From Rhodobacter huangdaonensis (GTDB lineage Bacteria > Pseudomonadota > Alphaproteobacteria > Rhodobacterales > Rhodobacteraceae): DNA of 64,000 bases. Under the pieces are notes generated by a model. That model saw only the letters and a list, made by a program, of their open reading frames with translations, ran no database searches and was not told where the DNA came from. Positions 34,682 to 42,518 of this stretch are shown here, one piece after another; within the stretch, counting starts at the first letter, position 1; the number at the start of each line of letters is the position of its first letter. The DNA is taken from the NCBI RefSeq assembly GCF_004022465.1, contig NZ_SAVA01000001.1:310001-374000 (forward strand), in the 5' to 3' direction. The position numbers and the translations under genes were made by a program.

Positions 34682-35323
34682 ATGAGCCTCACCGTTCTGG
34701 TCGATTACGATTCGGGCAACCTGCATTCGGCGCGCAAGGCCTTCGAGCGGATGGCGCTCGAGCTCGGTCAGGGCTCGGTCGTCGTCAGTTCCGAGCCCGA
34801 CGTGGTGGCGCGCGCCGACCGCATCGTGCTGCCGGGCGACGGCGCCTTCCCGTCCTGCCGCGCGGCGCTGACCCGCTTCACCGGCCTCTTCGAGGCGATC
34901 GAGGAAGCGGTGCACAAGAAGGGCACGCCCTTCCTTGGCATCTGCATCGGCATGCAGATGATGGCGAGCCGCGGGCTCGAATTCGAACCGACCGAGGGCT
35001 TCGGCTGGATCCCGGGCGAGGTGGTGCGCATCACCCCCGCCGACCCGGCGCTGAAGGTGCCGCACATGGGCTGGAACGATCTGGTGATCGACCGCCCGCA
35101 TGCGCTGCTGGCGGGCATCGAGACCGGCGATCACGCCTATTTCGTGCATTCCTACCACTTCCGCGTGGCAAACCCCGAGCATCTGCTCGCCCATGTCGAC
35201 TATGCCGGGCCGATCACCGCGATCGTCGGGCGCGACAACATGGTAGGCACGCAGTTCCACCCGGAGAAATCGCAGCGCACCGGGCTGCGGCTGATCTCGA
35301 ACTTCCTGCAGTGGACCCCATGA
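34682..35323 (+). CDS. hisH: Imidazole glycerol phosphate synthase, glutaminase subunit
   Basis: 213 residues. It hydrolyses glutamine and channels ammonia to HisF. The class I amidotransferase triad can be seen: Cys88 in LGICIGMQMM, and His and Glu in TQFHPEKSQ near the C terminus. Start at 34682 after AAGGAAAG. Its partner hisF lies 1.5 kb downstream, past hisA; a terminator and an opposite-strand gene come between hisH and hisA, so the two halves of the cluster are transcribed separately. Confidence 0.97.
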   Translation: MSLTVLVDYDSGNLHSARKAFERMALELGQGSVVVSSEPDVVARADRIVLPGDGAFPSCRAALTRFTGLFEAIEEAVHKKGTPFLGICIGMQMMASRGLEFEPTEGFGWIPGEVVRITPADPALKVPHMGWNDLVIDRPHALLAGIETGDHAYFVHSYHFRVANPEHLLAHVDYAGPITAIVGRDNMVGTQFHPEKSQRTGLRLISNFLQWTP

Positions 35324-35324
35324 A

Positions 35325-35348
35325 AAAGGGCGCCCTCGGGCGCCCTTT
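35325..35348. terminator. Bidirectional terminator between hisH and DUF2147 gene
   Basis: AAAGGGCGCC / GGCGCCCTTT, a perfect 10-bp stem with a CTCG loop, begins right after the hisH stop. It is flanked by AA on the left, which reads as extra T on the minus strand, so it serves both convergent genes. Confidence 0.88.
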
Positions 35349-35369
35349 CCGCTGCGGTCTGCGGCCGCG

Positions 35370-35753
35370 TCACTTCACCCGCGACCAGTCCTGCTTGGCG
35401 CAGAACAGCCCGCCAAGGACACAGCCCGACAGCTTCATCGCATCGCCCGCCAGGGCGATCTTGCCGATGTAGGTCTTGTCGTTCGACGGCCGCCAGACCT
35501 TGCCCTCGTAGGCGCCGCTGCCCTTCGGCGCCATGTCGATGACGATCTGCCGGCCGATGTTGGGCGACTTGTATTCGCCGCCGTCCTTGAAGGTGCGGGT
35601 GATCTTGCCGCAATAGGCCGGCCCGCAGGGCGCGATCTGCACCAGCGCATAGGCGCCGTCATCGGCCTGGGTCTGCCACAGCCCCTCGATCGGATCGGCG
35701 CCCGCGGCGCCCGCGGCGAGCGCAAGCGCCCCCGCCAGCAGAATGCATTTCAT
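35370..35753 (-). CDS. DUF2147-family exported protein
   Basis: 127 residues. The signal peptide is MKCILLAGALALAAGAAGA, giving a small mature periplasmic protein that opens DPIEGLWQTQADDG, the typical DUF2147 start. A cysteine pair in APCGPAYCGKI and another in SGCVLGGLFCAKQDW could form disulfides; the C-terminal W is a family feature. Function unknown. It sits on the minus strand between hisH and hisA, convergent with hisH and divergent from hisA. Confidence 0.87.
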   Translation of the reverse strand: MKCILLAGALALAAGAAGADPIEGLWQTQADDGAYALVQIAPCGPAYCGKITRTFKDGGEYKSPNIGRQIVIDMAPKGSGAYEGKVWRPSNDKTYIGKIALAGDAMKLSGCVLGGLFCAKQDWSRVK

Positions 35754-35902
35754 CGTCTCTCCTCCCGGTTTCCCTGCGCGTCATCTGGCCATGCGCCCCG
35801 ATTCCCGGCAAGCCTGACGTGGCGTTTCGCGACACTTGCCGCGCGCCCCGGCCCGTGGCATGAGGCGCGAAAGCCCAAAGCCCGAAGGCAAGGAGAGCCG
35901 CG

Positions 35903-36622
35903 ATGATCCTCTACCCCGCGATCGACCTCAAGGACGGCCAGTGCGTGCGCCTGCTGCACGGCGAGATGGACAAGGCCACGGTCTTCGGCGACGACCCCGC
36001 CGCCCAGGCCGCCAAGTTCGAGGCCGCGGGCTGTGAATGGGTGCACCTCGTCGACCTGAACGGCGCCTTCGCCGGCGCGCCGGTGAATGCCGCGGCGGTC
36101 GAGGCGATCCTCGCCCGGATCACCGTGCCCGCCCAGCTCGGCGGCGGCATCCGCGACATGGCGACGATCGAGGCCTGGCTCTCGAAAGGGCTTTCGCGCG
36201 TCATCCTCGGCACCGTGGCAGTCGAGAACCCGGACCTCGTGCGCGAGGCGGCCCGCGCCTTCCCGGGCCAGGTCGCGGTCGGCATCGACGCCCGCGGCGG
36301 CCGCGTCGCCACCAAGGGCTGGGCCGAGGAGACCGACGTGATGGTCACCGATCTCGCGAAATCCTTCGAGGACGCGGGCGTCGCCGCGATCATCTACACC
36401 GACATCCTGCGCGACGGCGCGATGACCGGCCCGAACCTCGAGGCGACCGAGGCGCTGGCCCGCGCCGTGACGATCCCGGTGATCGCCTCGGGCGGGGTAT
36501 CGTCGCTGCCCGACCTGATCGCGCTGCGCGACACCGGCGTCATTGCCGGCGTGATCTCGGGCCGGGCGATCTATGACGGCGCGCTCGACCTGACCGCGGC
36601 GCTTGCGACGCTGAAGGCGTAA
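35903..36622 (+). CDS. hisA: Phosphoribosylformimino-5-aminoimidazole carboxamide ribotide isomerase
   Basis: 239 residues, a (beta/alpha)8 barrel that opens the ribose of ProFAR to PRFAR in histidine synthesis. The catalytic aspartates lie in YPAIDLKDGQCVRL (Asp8) and IIYTDILRDGAMTGPN (about Asp129 region); phosphate loops are in LGGGIRD and IASGGVSS. The start follows AAGGAGAG. hisF is 182 bases downstream with a palindromic repeat between them. Confidence 0.97.
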   Translation: MILYPAIDLKDGQCVRLLHGEMDKATVFGDDPAAQAAKFEAAGCEWVHLVDLNGAFAGAPVNAAAVEAILARITVPAQLGGGIRDMATIEAWLSKGLSRVILGTVAVENPDLVREAARAFPGQVAVGIDARGGRVATKGWAEETDVMVTDLAKSFEDAGVAAIIYTDILRDGAMTGPNLEATEALARAVTIPVIASGGVSSLPDLIALRDTGVIAGVISGRAIYDGALDLTAALATLKA

Positions 36623-36657
36623 GAGGGGCTCCGCCCCGCCGAGGCGATGCCTCGGCT

Positions 36658-36726
36658 CCCCGAGGTATTTTCGGCAAGATGAAAGCGCCGCGGCCCTCTC
36701 TTCATCTTGCCCGAAATACCTCGGGG
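36658..36726. repeat. Dispersed palindrome between hisA and hisF
   Basis: Arms CCCGAGGTATTTTCGGCAAG and onward (36658-36684) and CATCTTGCCCGAAATACC and onward (36703-36726) are near-complementary over about 25 bases. In RNA they would form a long hairpin. It sits between two co-directional genes, so it is not simply a terminator between convergent units. Confidence 0.85.
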
Positions 36727-36804
36727 TGCAGGGGCAGCGCCCCTGCCCTTTCGCTTCCCATCCCGCGCGACGGGCGCTATCAAGGCGCCAAAGGAGGCGC
36801 CTCC

Positions 36805-37566
36805 ATGCTGAAAACCCGCATCATCCCCTGCCTCGATGTCGCCGACGGCCGTGTCGTCAAGGGCGTCAACTTCGTCAACCTGATCGACGCGGGCGACCCG
36901 GTCGAGGCGGCGAAGGCCTATGACGCGGCGGGCGCCGACGAGCTGTGCTTCCTCGACATCCATGCGACGCACGAGAACCGCGGCACGATGTACGACCTCG
37001 TCACCCGCACCGCCGAGCAATGCTTCATGCCGCTCACCGTCGGCGGCGGCGTGCGCAGCCACGAGGACGTGCGCAGACTGCTGCTCGCGGGCGCCGACAA
37101 GGTCAGCTTCAACTCGGCCGCCGTGGCGAACCCCGATGTCGTGGCCGAAGCCGCCGACCGCTTCGGCAGCCAGTGCATCGTCGTCGCGATCGACGCGAAG
37201 ACGGTGGCGCCGGGCCGGTGGGAGATCTTCACCCATGGCGGGCGCAAGTCCACGGGCATCGACGCGGTCGACTTTGCCCGCACCGTCGAGGCGAAGGGCG
37301 CGGGCGAGATCCTGCTGACCTCGATGGACCGCGACGGCACCCGGGCGGGGTTCAACATCCCGCTGACCCGCGCCATCGCCGATGCCGTCGAGGTGCCGGT
37401 GATCGCCTCGGGCGGGGTCGGCACGCTCGACCATCTGGTCGAGGGCGTGACCGAGGGCCATGCCTCGGCGGTGCTTGCCGCCTCGATCTTCCACTTCGGC
37501 ACCTACACCATCCGGCAGGCGAAGGAACACATGGCCGCCGCCGGCATTCCCGTGAGGCTGACATGA
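36805..37566 (+). CDS. hisF: Imidazole glycerol phosphate synthase, cyclase subunit
   Basis: 253 residues from the ATG at 36805, which has an AAAGGAGG ribosome site. It uses ammonia from HisH to turn PRFAR into imidazole-glycerol phosphate and AICAR. The catalytic aspartates are in IPCLDVADGRVVKGVNF (Asp11) and LTSMDRDGTRAGFN (Asp near 130), and phosphate sites in VGGGVRS and ASGGVGT. It overlaps hisE by 4 bases (ATGA). Confidence 0.97.
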   Translation: MLKTRIIPCLDVADGRVVKGVNFVNLIDAGDPVEAAKAYDAAGADELCFLDIHATHENRGTMYDLVTRTAEQCFMPLTVGGGVRSHEDVRRLLLAGADKVSFNSAAVANPDVVAEAADRFGSQCIVVAIDAKTVAPGRWEIFTHGGRKSTGIDAVDFARTVEAKGAGEILLTSMDRDGTRAGFNIPLTRAIADAVEVPVIASGGVGTLDHLVEGVTEGHASAVLAASIFHFGTYTIRQAKEHMAAAGIPVRLT

Positions 37567-37874
37567 CCACGCTCGAACGGCTTGAAGCCACGATCGCGGC
37601 GCGCAAGGGCGCCGATCCCGACAGTTCCTGGACGGCGAAGCTGCTGTCCAAGGGGGCGCAGAAATGCGCGCAGAAATTCGGCGAGGAGGCGATCGAGGCC
37701 TGCATGGCCGTGGCCAAGGACGACCGCGCGAACCTCGTCTATGAAAGCGCCGACGTGCTTTACCACCTGCTGGTGATGCTTGCCGCGAAGGACGTCCCCC
37801 TCGCCGAGGTGCTGGCCGAGCTCGAGCGCCGCGAGGGCACTTCGGGGATTGCCGAAAAGGCCGCGCGCGGCTGA
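37563..37874 (+). CDS. hisE: Phosphoribosyl-ATP pyrophosphatase
   Basis: 103 residues. It removes diphosphate from phosphoribosyl-ATP, the second histidine step. The MazG-like helical fold shows as KLLSKGAQKCAQKFGEEAIE, with the metal-binding EE and the later ESADVLYHLLVML. It is separate from HisI, unlike the enterobacterial fusion. Coupled to hisF by an ATGA overlap; it closes the his cluster, followed by a 56-base gap. Confidence 0.96.
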   Translation: MTTLERLEATIAARKGADPDSSWTAKLLSKGAQKCAQKFGEEAIEACMAVAKDDRANLVYESADVLYHLLVMLAAKDVPLAEVLAELERREGTSGIAEKAARG

Positions 37875-37930
37875 GCGGTCTTGCAAAATCCGCGTTCTCC
37901 CGCAAGGCTTTGGCAAAACGGGAGGCGCAG

Positions 37931-38233
37931 ATGAGCAAGAGTGCAAAAGGATACTGGATCGGCCATGTCACTGTCGACGACCCGCAGGCCTATGCGGCCT
38001 ACCGGGACGCGAATGCGGTGGCCTTCGAGAAATACGGTGGCCGGTTTCTGGTGCGCGGCAGCGCGCAGGAGGTGGTCGAGGGCGACCTGCGGCCGCGCAC
38101 GGTGGTGATCGAGTTTCCGAGCATCGAGGCGGCGCGGGCCTGCTATCTGAGCCCGGAATACCAGCACGCGATGGCGCTGCGCACACCGGTCTCGGAGGCC
38201 GATCTGTGCATCGTCGAGGGCTGGAATGGCTGA
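37931..38233 (+). CDS. DUF1330-family protein, first paralogue
   Basis: 100 residues from the ATG at 37931, with GGAGG 6 bases upstream. The ferredoxin-like dimeric alpha/beta-barrel type fold is shown by KGYWIGHVTVDDPQAYAAY near the start and VVIEFPSIEAARACYLSPEY (about 60-80), as in DUF1330. Function unknown. The next gene overlaps it by 8 bases and is a clear paralogue. Confidence 0.87.
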   Translation: MSKSAKGYWIGHVTVDDPQAYAAYRDANAVAFEKYGGRFLVRGSAQEVVEGDLRPRTVVIEFPSIEAARACYLSPEYQHAMALRTPVSEADLCIVEGWNG

Positions 38234-38576
38234 GCCCCGGGAAGCGGCGGTCAAGGGGTACTGGGTGGCGCAGGTGCGCGTGCACGACCGGACGGGCTAT
38301 GCCGCCTATCGCGCCGCGGCGGCGGCCCCGATCGCGGCTGCGGGCGGGCGCCTCCTCGTGCTCGGCGGCGCGCCCGAGGTGGTGGCGGGGCAGATGGCGC
38401 CCGGGACCATGCCCGAGGCCGTGCCCGAAACCGTGCCCGAAACCGTGATCGTCGAGTTTCCAGACCTTGCCGCGGCGCGGGCCTGCTATCACGGCGCCGC
38501 CTATCAGGCGACGCTCGCCCTGCGCGATGCCGCGGCGACGGTCTCGCTCGCGATCGTCGCGGGCCACGCCGGCTGA
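38226..38576 (+). CDS. DUF1330-family protein, second paralogue with an expanded loop
   Basis: 116 residues, 8-base overlap with its paralogue. The same fold marks appear: KGYWVAQVRVHDRTGYAAY and VIVEFPDLAAARACYHGAAY. Where the first copy reads GDLRPRTVVIEF, this one reads GQMAPGT, then three PE(A/T)V-type units, then VIVEF: 12 extra residues encoded by three 12-base repeats (38412-38447). The reading frame is preserved. The insertion falls in the loop before the central strand. Composition is richer in alanine than the first copy, suggesting relaxed constraint. Function unknown. Confidence 0.83.
   Translation: MAEPREAAVKGYWVAQVRVHDRTGYAAYRAAAAAPIAAAGGRLLVLGGAPEVVAGQMAPGTMPEAVPETVPETVIVEFPDLAAARACYHGAAYQATLALRDAAATVSLAIVAGHAG
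38412..38447 (+). repeat. Three 12-base tandem repeats inside the second DUF1330 gene
   Basis: Units CCCGAGGCCGTG (38412), CCCGAAACCGTG (38424) and CCCGAAACCGTG (38436). Units 2 and 3 are identical; unit 1 differs at two bases. They add 12 residues to the protein without changing frame. Confidence 0.9.
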
Positions 38577-38618
38577 GCCCGTCTTGCCCCGGCGGCGAAA
38601 GGCGCTAGAGTATCGGCC

Positions 38619-39062
38619 ATGTTCAAGGCACTTCTCACCCTTCTGGCCGCCCCCCACCCCGCGCCGCTGACCGCGGAAGATGCGGAGCTGGCGCTGGCGG
38701 CACTTCTGGTGCGGCTCGCCCGCGCCGACGACAGCTATGACGAGGGCGAGAAGATGCGGATCGACCGCGTTCTCGCGATGCGCCGCGGGCTCGGGCCCGA
38801 GGCGGCGCGCGCGCTGCGCACGCGGGCCGAGACGGTCGAGGCCGAAGCCCCCGATACCGTGCGTTTCACCCGCGCGCTGAAGGAAAAGATCGCCTATGAG
38901 GACCGCGCCGGCGTGATCGAGGCGATGTGGGACGTGGCGCTGTCGGACGATGCCCGCGCCCCCGAGGAAGAGGCGCTGATCCGCCTCACCGCGAGCCTCC
39001 TTGGCATCAACGACCGCGATTCGGCGCTGGCCCGGCAGCGGGTGGAAGCCCGGCGCGACTGA
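38619..39062 (+). CDS. TerB-like protein
   Basis: 147 residues, mostly helical and acidic. The TerB-like (DUF533/COG4103) pattern is present: AALLVRLARADDSYDEGEK, MRIDRVLAMR, and MWDVALSDDARAPEEEALIRL, with acidic residues on the same helix faces as TerB, where they bind metal. Soluble cytoplasmic. Role unknown; the family was first linked to tellurite resistance but is widespread in genomes without it. It follows the DUF1330 pair by 42 bases. Confidence 0.78.
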   Translation: MFKALLTLLAAPHPAPLTAEDAELALAALLVRLARADDSYDEGEKMRIDRVLAMRRGLGPEAARALRTRAETVEAEAPDTVRFTRALKEKIAYEDRAGVIEAMWDVALSDDARAPEEEALIRLTASLLGINDRDSALARQRVEARRD

Positions 39063-39194
39063 ACCGCTGCCCTGCATGTTTCGAGGCATCTGCCCGACTT
39101 TTTGGCGCATCTCCTTGCGTCAACCGTCACTCCGCCGTTGCATTCCCCCCCGGAATCGCGCCAACTTTACCAACCGGACAAAGAGAAGCCGAAA

Positions 39195-39971
39195 GTGACA
39201 GTGACCGCACCCGTCATCGAAATCCGCGACCTGCACAAAAGCTACGGGTCGCTCGAGGTGCTCAAGGGCGTCTCGATCCGTGCTGACCGGGGGGAGGTGA
39301 TCTCGCTGATCGGCTCCTCGGGCTCGGGAAAATCCACCCTGCTGCGCTGCTGCAACCTGCTCGAGGACAGCCAGCGCGGCGAGGTCCTGTTCCGCGGCGA
39401 GGCGGTGAAATGGGCGGGCGAGGGCCTTGCCCGGCGTCCCGCCGACCGCGCGCAGGTGACGCGCTTCCGCACCAACCTGTCGATGGTGTTCCAGCAGTTC
39501 AACCTGTGGTCGCACATGACGATCCTGCAAAACGTCATGGAGGCGCCGGTGACCGTGCTGAAGCGCGATCCGCGCGAGGTCGAGACGCTGGCGCGCAGCC
39601 TGCTCGACAAGGTCGGGATCGGCGACAAGGCCGACAACTGGCCGGCTCAGCTCTCGGGCGGCCAGCAGCAGCGCGCGGCGATCGCGCGCGCGCTGTGCAT
39701 GCAGCCCGAAGCGCTGCTCTTCGACGAACCGACCTCGGCACTCGATCCCGAGCTGCAGCAGGAGGTGGTGAAGGTGATCAAGGATCTGGCGAACGAACAC
39801 CGCACGATGATCCTCGTCACCCATGACATGCGGCTTGCCGCCGACGTCTCCGATCACGTCATTTTCCTGCACAAGGGCCTGATCGAGGAAGAGGGACGGC
39901 CCGAGCAGCTTTTCGGCGCGCCGCGATCGGAGCGTCTGCAACAGTTCCTGTCGGCCAGCGTGCCGGCTTGA
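39195..39971 (+). CDS. Polar amino acid-type ABC transporter ATPase
   Basis: 258 residues of the HisP/GlnQ group. The best start is the GTG at 39195 after AAGAGAAG; an in-frame GTG at 39201 is the alternative, and no ATG fits. Walker A GSSGSGKST, Q-loop FQQFN, signature LSGGQQQR, Walker B LLFDEPTSALDPE and the switch His in VTHDM are all present. It is the first gene of an operon for binding protein, two permeases and gamma-glutamylation enzymes, so the imported compound is probably an amine or amino acid that these enzymes process. Confidence 0.94.
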   Translation: MTVTAPVIEIRDLHKSYGSLEVLKGVSIRADRGEVISLIGSSGSGKSTLLRCCNLLEDSQRGEVLFRGEAVKWAGEGLARRPADRAQVTRFRTNLSMVFQQFNLWSHMTILQNVMEAPVTVLKRDPREVETLARSLLDKVGIGDKADNWPAQLSGGQQQRAAIARALCMQPEALLFDEPTSALDPELQQEVVKVIKDLANEHRTMILVTHDMRLAADVSDHVIFLHKGLIEEEGRPEQLFGAPRSERLQQFLSASVPA

Positions 39972-40021
39972 TGCCAACGACTGCAAAGCAACGATAGAAA
40001 ATCACTGCACAGGGGAAACAC

Positions 40022-40747
40022 ATGAAGAAGCTGATCCTGACCGCCGCCGCCGTGCTGGCGCTGTCGACCGGGTTTGCCAGCGCCGAGGACGTCGTGCGCA
40101 TGGGCACCGAGGGCGCCTACCCGCCCTTCAACTTCATCAACGACAAGGGCGAGGTCGACGGCTTCGAGCGCGAGCTCGGCGACACGCTCTGCACCAAGGC
40201 CGCGGTCAAGTGCACCTGGGTGACGAACGAGTGGGACAGCATCATCCCGAACCTGCTCGGCGGCAACTATGACACGATCATGGCCGGCATGAGCATCACC
40301 GACGAGCGCAAGCAGACCATCGACTTCACCGAAGCCTATTACCCGCCGGCGGCCTCGGCCTATGCCGCGCTGAAGGACGGCGCCGACCTCAAGGGCGTGG
40401 TCGCGGCGCAGGTCGGCACGATCCAGGCCGATTACGTCGCCAAGTCGGGCGCGACGCTGCTGGAATTCGCCACCCTCGACGACACCGTCGCCGCGGTGAA
40501 GAACGGCGAGGCCGACGCGGTCTTTGCCGACAAGGACGCACTCGCACCCTTCACCGCCGACCAGGGCGGCGCCCTCGTCTGGACCGGCGAGGACATCCCG
40601 CTGGGCGAAGGCATCGGCATGGGCCTGCGCAAGTCCGACACCGCGCTGAAGGACAAGTTCAACGCCGTCATCACCGCGATGAAGGCCGACGGCTCGCTCA
40701 ACGCGATGATCAAGAAGTGGTTCGGCGACGACGCCCTGACCTTCTGA
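40022..40747 (+). CDS. Polar amino acid-type periplasmic binding protein
   Basis: 241 residues of the SBP_bac_3 family. Sec signal peptide MKKLILTAAAVLALSTGFASA. The mature part has MGTEGAYPPFNFIND and GFERELGDTLC at the start, MSITDERKQTIDFTE (about 90-105) with the arginine that normally grips the ligand carboxylate, and VGTIQADYV in the second lobe. These are the marks of lysine/arginine/ornithine- and histidine-type binders, so a positively charged amino acid or a related amine is plausible. A stem-loop follows the stop codon. Confidence 0.93.
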   Translation: MKKLILTAAAVLALSTGFASAEDVVRMGTEGAYPPFNFINDKGEVDGFERELGDTLCTKAAVKCTWVTNEWDSIIPNLLGGNYDTIMAGMSITDERKQTIDFTEAYYPPAASAYAALKDGADLKGVVAAQVGTIQADYVAKSGATLLEFATLDDTVAAVKNGEADAVFADKDALAPFTADQGGALVWTGEDIPLGEGIGMGLRKSDTALKDKFNAVITAMKADGSLNAMIKKWFGDDALTF

Positions 40748-40754
40748 GCCACCC

Positions 40755-40790
40755 GGCGGGGGCCGCCGCAAGGCCGGCGCCCGCCCTTTT
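40755..40790 (+). promoter_or_regulatory. Intercistronic stem-loop after the binding-protein gene
   Basis: GGCGGGGGCCG pairs with CGGCGCCCGCC with one mismatch, followed by CTTTT. It begins 7 bases after the binding-protein stop and 48 bases before the first permease. It probably acts as a partial terminator and mRNA stabiliser, favouring the binding protein. The same arrangement occurs in the sugar importer at 13.9 kb. Confidence 0.65.
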
Positions 40791-40802
40791 CCGGCAGGTT
40801 CC

Positions 40803-41684
40803 ATGTTCGCAAGCTGCGCCGACCCGAAAGCCCTCGAAGGCCTCGCCTGGATGCTGTGCTACCTGAGTTCGGGCAAGCACCTGCTGTTCTACGGCTCGTT
40901 CCTCGTGGTGATCGCGCTGATGCTGATCGTGGCGCCGGTGGCGCTGGCCTTCGGCTTTGGCGGGGCGCTCGCCGCGCGCTCCCACATCGTGCCGCTGCGC
41001 TGGCTCGGCATCGGCTATACCTCGATGGTGCGGGGCGTGCCCGACATCATCTTCTTCCTGTTCGTGCCGGTGGCGATGGACCAGGGGCTGGAATACCTCC
41101 GCCACAAGATCCTCTGCCCGGACTGGACCGCGCCGATCCGGCAGGGCAACGACTTCCTCGTCTGCCCGGCGGCGAAGCTGCCGCTGAATTCCGCGCCGCA
41201 GATCTATCACGAGGCCTATGGCTTCGCGCTCGCCGTGGTGGCCTTCGCCATCGTCTTCGGCGCCTTCGCGGCGAATGTGCTTTACGGCGCGATGCGGGCG
41301 GTGCCGCGGGCCCAGCTCGAGACCGCCGAGGCCTATGGCATGACGCCCGCGCAGGTGCGCCGGCGCATCCTGATCCCGCAGATGTGGACCTATGCGCTGC
41401 CCGGGCTGTCGAACCTGTGGATGATCCTGATCAAGGCGACGCCGCTGCTGTTCCTGCTCGGCGTCGAGGATATCGTCTACTGGGCCCGCGAGCTTGGCGC
41501 GACGAAATCGCAGATCTATGACTTCCCGCACCCGGACTGGCGGCTGTGGTATTTCCTGCTGCTGCTGGCCTTCTACCTCGGCATGACCCGGATCTCGGAA
41601 ATCGTGCTCGGCCGGCTGTCGGCGCGGCTCGCCCGCGGTCAGGCGACGATGGCGGGCGAAGCGATGCGAAAGGCCGGCGCATGA
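40803..41684 (+). CDS. Polar amino acid-type ABC permease (first)
   Basis: 293 residues. The inner-membrane permease carries the HisQ/HisM domain: MVRGVPDIIFFLF near residues 77-89, and the coupling EAA loop AAN...YGAMRAVPRAQLETAEAYGM. It is longer than HisQ (about 230) because of a periplasmic loop near 100-135 with two cysteines (KILCPDWTAP and FLVCPAAKLP) that could form a disulfide. Its stop overlaps the next permease ATG. Confidence 0.92.
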   Translation: MFASCADPKALEGLAWMLCYLSSGKHLLFYGSFLVVIALMLIVAPVALAFGFGGALAARSHIVPLRWLGIGYTSMVRGVPDIIFFLFVPVAMDQGLEYLRHKILCPDWTAPIRQGNDFLVCPAAKLPLNSAPQIYHEAYGFALAVVAFAIVFGAFAANVLYGAMRAVPRAQLETAEAYGMTPAQVRRRILIPQMWTYALPGLSNLWMILIKATPLLFLLGVEDIVYWARELGATKSQIYDFPHPDWRLWYFLLLLAFYLGMTRISEIVLGRLSARLARGQATMAGEAMRKAGA

Positions 41685-42514
41685 GTTCCTCCTGCCTGCA
41701 GACGATCTCCGATTACGGCCTGCGCTCGCTCGGCTTTGGCGAGCGGCTGCTGCCGCGCGGCGACTTCACCCTGTGCGAACAGTTCACCCTGATCGGCTCG
41801 GGGCTGATCTGGAACATCTACTTCGGCCTGCTCGCGCTCGCCTTCGGCTTCTTCTTCGCCACCGCCCTTGCGCTCGCGAAGGCAAGTCCGAACCGCTGGC
41901 TGCGCAAGCCCGCCGAGTGGTTCATCTTCGTCTTCCGCGGCTCGCCGCTCTTCATCCAGTTCTTCATCGCCTACGAGGCGCTGGTGATGCTGCCGCGCAC
42001 CGGCATCGACCTTGGCGGGCTGCTCATCGCCACCGACTGGATGACCTCGGCCTGGGCCGGCGCGCTGTTCGTGCTGTTCCTCAACACCTCCGCCTATTCC
42101 GCCGAGATCTTCTATGGCGCGCTCAACGCCGTGCCGAAGGGCGATCTCGAGGCCGCCGACGCCTATGGCATGGCAGGCTGGGTGAAGTTCCGCCGCGTCG
42201 TCTGGCCAACCATGCTGCGTCTGGCTTGGCCTGCCTACACCAACGAGGCGATCTTCCTGTTCCACGCCACCACGCTCGTCTTCTTCTCGGGCTTCCCGGC
42301 ATTTCAGCAGCGCGGCGACGCGCTCTATTACGCGAAATTCTTCGCGGACAAGACCTTCAACCCCTTCGTCCCCTACCCGATCGCGGCGTTCTACTTCGTC
42401 TGTCTGACGGTCACCCTGATCGCGCTGTTCGGAGGGATCAACCGCCGCCTGAACCGGCATCTGCCGGGCGCGATCCGCCCGAAACTGAGGATCAGGCCGC
42501 AAATCGTCAGGTGA
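41681..42514 (+). CDS. Polar amino acid-type ABC permease (second)
   Basis: 277 residues, the HisM-like partner, with FVFRGSPLFIQFFIAYEAL and the EAA loop IFYGALNAVPKGDLEAADAYG. Five or so membrane segments, and an N-terminal stretch of about 35 residues before the first. ATGA overlap with the preceding permease and only 4 bases before the glutamine-synthetase-like gene, so transporter and enzyme are one transcription unit. Confidence 0.92.
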   Translation: MSSSCLQTISDYGLRSLGFGERLLPRGDFTLCEQFTLIGSGLIWNIYFGLLALAFGFFFATALALAKASPNRWLRKPAEWFIFVFRGSPLFIQFFIAYEALVMLPRTGIDLGGLLIATDWMTSAWAGALFVLFLNTSAYSAEIFYGALNAVPKGDLEAADAYGMAGWVKFRRVVWPTMLRLAWPAYTNEAIFLFHATTLVFFSGFPAFQQRGDALYYAKFFADKTFNPFVPYPIAAFYFVCLTVTLIALFGGINRRLNRHLPGAIRPKLRIRPQIVR

Positions 42515-42518
42515 GGAC

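Noticed and set aside
33844..34692. Open frame on the minus strand ending in a DEIRTHDPYLGK-like peptide
   Set aside because: It is the antisense of tRNA-Gly plus hisB. That peptide is a known artefact of translating tRNA genes backwards.
39103..39118. Possible sigma-54 promoter (TGGCGC...TTGC) before the amino acid importer operon
   Set aside because: The GG and GC elements are 13 bases apart instead of 12, a spacing that abolishes sigma-54 promoters, and the -24 box has a mismatch.
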